A stretch of DNA of 5,745 nucleotides, taken from assembly GCA_900319895.1 (NCBI GenBank), contig ONQK01000158.1, positions 1-5,745 of the forward strand, in the 5' to 3' direction. Position numbers and translations under genes: made by a program. Source of the DNA: an uncultured Prevotella sp. (GTDB taxonomy: Bacteria > Bacteroidota > Bacteroidia > Bacteroidales > Bacteroidaceae). Below are positions 5,639 to 5,745 of this stretch, one piece after another (position 1 is the stretch's first letter; each line of letters opens with the position of its first letter). Below the pieces are notes generated by a model, which saw only the letters and a list, made by a program, of their open reading frames with translations, did no database searches and was not told the DNA's origin.

Positions 5639-5745
5639 TTCGGCGACATAGGCATGTCGCAGGTGGTGACATAGGCATGTCGCAGGTGGTGACATAGGCA
5701 TCTCGCCAAAGTGACATAGGCATGTCGCCAGAGTGACATAGGCAT
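5604..5745 (+). repeat. Array of the 11-bp core GACATAGGCAT (one inverted, six direct copies), cut by the window edge
   Basis: Direct copies start at 5623, 5645, 5668, 5691, 5713 and 5735, a 22-23 bp period. One inverted copy (ATGCCTATGTC) lies at 5604-5614. The 11-12 bp between cores comes in a few types: GTCGCAGGTGGT twice, then CTCGCCAAAGT, GTCGCCAGAGT and CTCACTTCGGC. Several units are themselves palindromic, for example GCGACATAGGCATGTCGC at 5643-5660. A 21-bp arm at 5604-5624 is the exact reverse complement of 5703-5723. This is not a CRISPR array: the repeats are too short and the spacers repeat. It looks like a minisatellite or a palindromic intergenic repeat family. The array continues past the window. 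Confidence 0.9.

Noticed and set aside
5453..5701. An 82-codon - strand frame running through the tandem repeats, starting MPMSPP
   Set aside because: It depends on repeat DNA and on antisense to the helicase tail. The product is Cys/His-scattered with no domain pattern, and it is more simply a by-product of the array.
5604..5745. Possible CRISPR array
   Set aside because: The repeated core is only 11 bp, the intervening 11-12 bp segments recur, and no cas gene is present.

Overview
The window looks like an accessory, defence-island-type stretch from a member of the Bacteroidota, most likely the Bacteroidales. The grounds are protein style (a small XRE regulator of a type I associate with that group), A+T-rich leaders, and two main genes without a clear Shine-Dalgarno sequence. 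All genes read on the + strand.

Left block (1-1332): the 3' end of a type I phosphoribosyltransferase (PRTase) overlaps the start of a complete, divergent DprA/Smf-like Rossmann protein by ATGA. This is the layout of PRTase-DprA toxin-antitoxin/anti-phage pairs such as ShosTA. The PRTase start lies outside the window.

Middle block (1333-2115): no intact long gene. It holds a small XRE-family regulator interrupted by an in-frame TGA at 1715-1717. Its original frame continues to a TAA at 1817-1819. After that comes about 300 bp with only fragments of open frame, probably gene debris, and an A+T-rich leader.

Central cassette (2042-2702): a 161-aa exported, Lys/Ala/Glu/Gln-rich helical protein, with a perfect 27-bp direct repeat on each side. 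Each repeat copy lies just upstream of a gene (at 2116 and 2723). The second copy is preceded by two near-identical 15-bp elements.

Right block (2723-5464): a 913-aa superfamily 1 (UPF1/DNA2-type) helicase fused to a C-terminal PD-(D/E)XK nuclease domain resembling DUF2726. All core helicase motifs and the nuclease acidic residues are present. It is a candidate stand-alone nucleic-acid-targeting defence protein.

Right edge (5465-5745): a short noncoding tail, then an array of an 11-bp core. One copy is inverted and six are direct, at a 22-23 bp period, with nested perfect inverted repeats. The array runs off the end of the window. No tRNA, rRNA, CRISPR array or recognisable transposase gene is visible.
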